From the NCBI GenBank assembly GCA_021521415.1, contig JAIQDT010000059.1, positions 2,418,001 through 2,482,000 of the forward strand: a DNA stretch of 64,000 nucleotides, given 5' to 3'. Positions 61,662 through 64,000 of this stretch are shown piece after piece. A model generated the notes under the pieces. The model was not told the origin of the DNA, ran no database searches, and was given only the letters and a program-made list of their open reading frames with translations. The position numbers and the translations under genes are program-made. Within the stretch, counting starts at the first letter, position 1, and each line of letters begins with the position of its first letter. This DNA comes from Bidens hawaiensis (taxonomy: Eukaryota > Streptophyta > Magnoliopsida > Asterales > Asteraceae).

Positions 61662-64000
61662 AAAGGATCCAGCATCGCACCACCCGCCATTGGAGTTAAC
61701 GCGAACTGGCAGATTCCTTCGAATATTCTGAACACCATTTATCATTCTGCTAAGTTCCACGGGTTACTTTACGAAAACCCGCATCATCATCTCACTCGTA
61801 TTGCGCGTATCTGTGACCCTTTCCATCTTGCCGGCGTATCCGAAGACGCCATGAAACTCCGCGTTTTTCCATTCTCGCTCATCGATAAAGTGAGTTTGTG
61901 GCTCGAGTCCCTCCCACAGGGCTCCATAGCTACTTGGGCTGCCATGCAGACCCTATTTCTTGAAAAATACGATACTCCGGCTAAGGCCGCTCGTTTGCGT
62001 AACCAAATTCATTCTTTTCAAATGGAGGATACCGAGAGTTTCTACAAGGCATGGGAGCAATTCAAAAATCTTTTAGCGTTGTGCCCGAACCACGGCTTAC
62101 AATATTGGGTGGTTATCGAGAAGTTCTACAATGGAGTGATGTACGTAACGCAAAATATGCTCGACACAGCTGCGGGAGGAAATTTGCTGACTACGAAGGA
62201 CCCAGATGAGTGCATCGCGTTGTTTAACGGGTTAGCTATGAGTGGATACCAACGACCACCCACCAAGGGTGGTAAGACCGTCAATTCTATTTCACCCGGT
62301 ATGCATTCGGTGGACACGACCACCGCACTCACAGCACAGGTAGAAGCGTTGCCGCAGATTGTGAAGGACCTGTAGACGAAGAGCAGGTTACGCGAGATAT
62401 GCAGAGGAGGGCATGATACCGTTCAGTGCCCAGTCAGTTCGCAGGAGGAGGCCGTAGACTTCATAGGAAATCCGAACCGAAATCCAAATTCTTTCAATTC
62501 CTATAATTCGGGGTAGAGAGGCAATCAGAATTCCAACTGGAGGAGCGGCAATTAGTCCGATTTTCAGCAGCGTTAGAGCCTTTTCCCGGATTCCGGTAAG
62601 GGAGCGAGCAGTGGGGAGAAGAAGCCCACTTTGGAGGAGATGATAGCGCAACAGACGCAGATGTTGTCGCAGCTTATGATGCGTGAGGATTCCCGACACA
62701 ATGAGACGCAGGATAAGTTTCGAGAGCATGAGCAGTTCATGAGGAATCAGGGAGCGTCGATTAAGAGACTTGAGCGGTAGATGGGGGAGATAGCCAGTCG
62801 ATTGAATGGAGGCCGCAGGGTGCGCTACCGAGTAACACCGAGCAAAACCCGAAGGGATTCACTAAAGCTGTGACAACGAGGAGCGGTGCAGGGGCACGAG
62901 ATGAGCCCGGGATTCAGCAGAGGTCTAGAGGAGAAGTTACCAAGGAGCCTACAGTAGTTCTAGAGGAGAAGATGGATGAGGAGATTCAGATGGAGTCTCC
63001 ACCGGCCCAGGTGCATTAGAGGAGCAGCCCAGGGAGTTCAGCACAGGCCGAGAGACAGTAGTCACCGAGTGAGCCACCGAGAGTTTACAAACCCCGATTA
63101 CCATACCCCGGGAGACTCCGCAGAGATAGAGATGGGGAGCAGAATTCCAAATTTCTTGATCTTTTGAAGCAGCTTCACCTTAACATTCCATTCCTTGAGG
63201 CACTGACTCAGATGCCCAAACACACGAAGTTCCTCAAGGATATTCTTTCAAATAAGGAGAAGCTTGCTGAGGTAGCTTCCATCCCTCTGAGCGCTAGCTG
63301 TTCAGCTGTCTTGCAGAGGAAATTACCAGAAAAGATGGCCGATCCAGGGAGTTTCACGATTCCCTGCATCTTGAGTGATGATACGGTTATTCATGCGCTG
63401 GCCAATCTCGGTGCCAGTATTAATCTCATGCCGTATTCCGTGTATCTGAAGCTGGGTTAAGGCGAACCGAGGCCTACCAGGATGAGTATCCAGCTTGCTG
63501 ATCATTCTGTGAAATACCCTCGAGGGGTGGTCGAGAACATGCTGGTTCGTGTCGACAAGTTCATCTTCCCGGTGGACTTTGTCATTCTGGACATGAACGA
63601 TGATGATAGTGTACCGCTTATTCTTGGCCGAACATTCCTTGCCACTGCACAGGCGTTGATCGACGTCTGCGAGGGTAAGTAGATCTTGAGAGTTGGGGAT
63701 GAGAACGTCACCTTCGACGTTCGACAGTCACTTATACAACCCAAGTCTGCTGATGACTCCTTGTACTTTATCGATACCATCATGGAGCATGTTAGGGAGT
63801 TTTTCAGCGAGATCTGTGGAGGATCTGCCTTCGACACTCAGATTCTTGATAGGGACATTCCAGAGATTAAGATGGTTGCCATGACCGATCAGTCAATGGA
63901 AGATGACACCGAGTTATATACCCCTAAGTCTGAGGTGTGTGCTAGGATTCTACGAGACGATCCGATGGACCGACCTTCTGTCGAGAGCCCCCTTCCTTCC
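61662..64000 (+). pseudogene. Athila-type Ty3 gag and protease, broken, running off the window
   Basis: The gag core is long and well preserved in one frame to a stop at 62373: ICDPFHLAGVSEDAMKLRVF, PFSLIDKVSLWLESLPQGSI, LRNQIHSFQMEDTESFYKAW, EQFKNLLALCPNHG. After the stop come a reduced CRGGHDTVQC knuckle-like motif, an Asn/Ser-rich stretch and a MIAQQTQMLSQLMM coiled region with several TAG stops (62514, 62553, 62571, 62778). A frame change near 63150 leads to LKQLHLNIPFLEALTQMPKH (typical before the Athila protease), LANLGASINLMPYSVYLKLG with DLGA reading as NLGA, a stop, then MSIQLADHSVKYPRGVVENM and VPLILGRTFLATAQALIDV. RT lies beyond the window. Many stops show it is inactive. Confidence 0.85.

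Noticed and set aside
1..64000. A multi-gene biosynthetic, defence or other new system
   Set aside because: Apart from one NLR gene all coding traces are retroelement relics. I see no group of host genes.

Overview
This is a window of plant nuclear DNA, AT-rich and almost entirely made of nested LTR retrotransposons and small non-autonomous DNA transposons. One apparently intact host gene sits among them: a single-exon CC-NB-ARC-LRR (NLR) disease-resistance gene of 888 codons on the minus strand (8749-11415). The element types (Tekay-like chromovirus, Athila, Tat/Retand, SIRE-like Ty1/copia, hAT and PIF/Harbinger MITEs) indicate a eudicot. A daisy-family (Asteraceae) genome is my best guess, from remembered resemblance of the copia and accessory ORFs; I could not test it.

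Layout. 1-4013: a 5'-truncated LTR and a complete solo LTR of one Tekay-like family, called family A here. 4014-8748: microsatellites, TA-flanked MITEs, a hAT MITE, a decayed reverse-transcriptase-like gene tail and a 98-bp tandem repeat. 8749-11415: the NLR gene. 12096-12602: a hairpin hAT MITE. 13280-15468: an inverted family A solo LTR inside the 5' LTR of a Tat/Retand Ty3 element. 15469-19712 and 34792-36175: the two halves of that Retand element. They are split by a 15-kb insertion (19713-34786) of another LTR family (B), which carries a PIF/Harbinger MITE, a TA-type MITE, a 2.57-kb Tekay-like LTR and an inverted Athila-like gag-protease element. 36176-39992: LTR fragments and a foldback element. 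40286-48101: a decayed unit with its own long uncharacterised ORF and a Ty1/copia pol relic, both on the minus strand. 48746-58938: a complete 10.2-kb family A element with matching target-site duplications, whose 3' LTR holds a further solo LTR. 58944-64000: another LTR and 5' leader, then an Athila gag-pol relic that runs off the window.

No retroelement here looks autonomous: every gag-pol is broken by stops, frameshifts or deletions. Many stops look like CAG to TAG or TGG to TAG changes, as expected from decay of methylated cytosines. I see no new multi-gene system. The points most worth a second look are: a shared 17-bp palindrome beside the TATA box of two different LTR families; fast-evolving CGAA-type arrays, a fixed-position minisatellite and a GC-hairpin block inside family A LTRs; a roughly 400-bp non-coding module shared by an Athila-like and a copia-like unit; and the PBS-ORF-PPT unit with a long non-pol ORF at 40729-44587.
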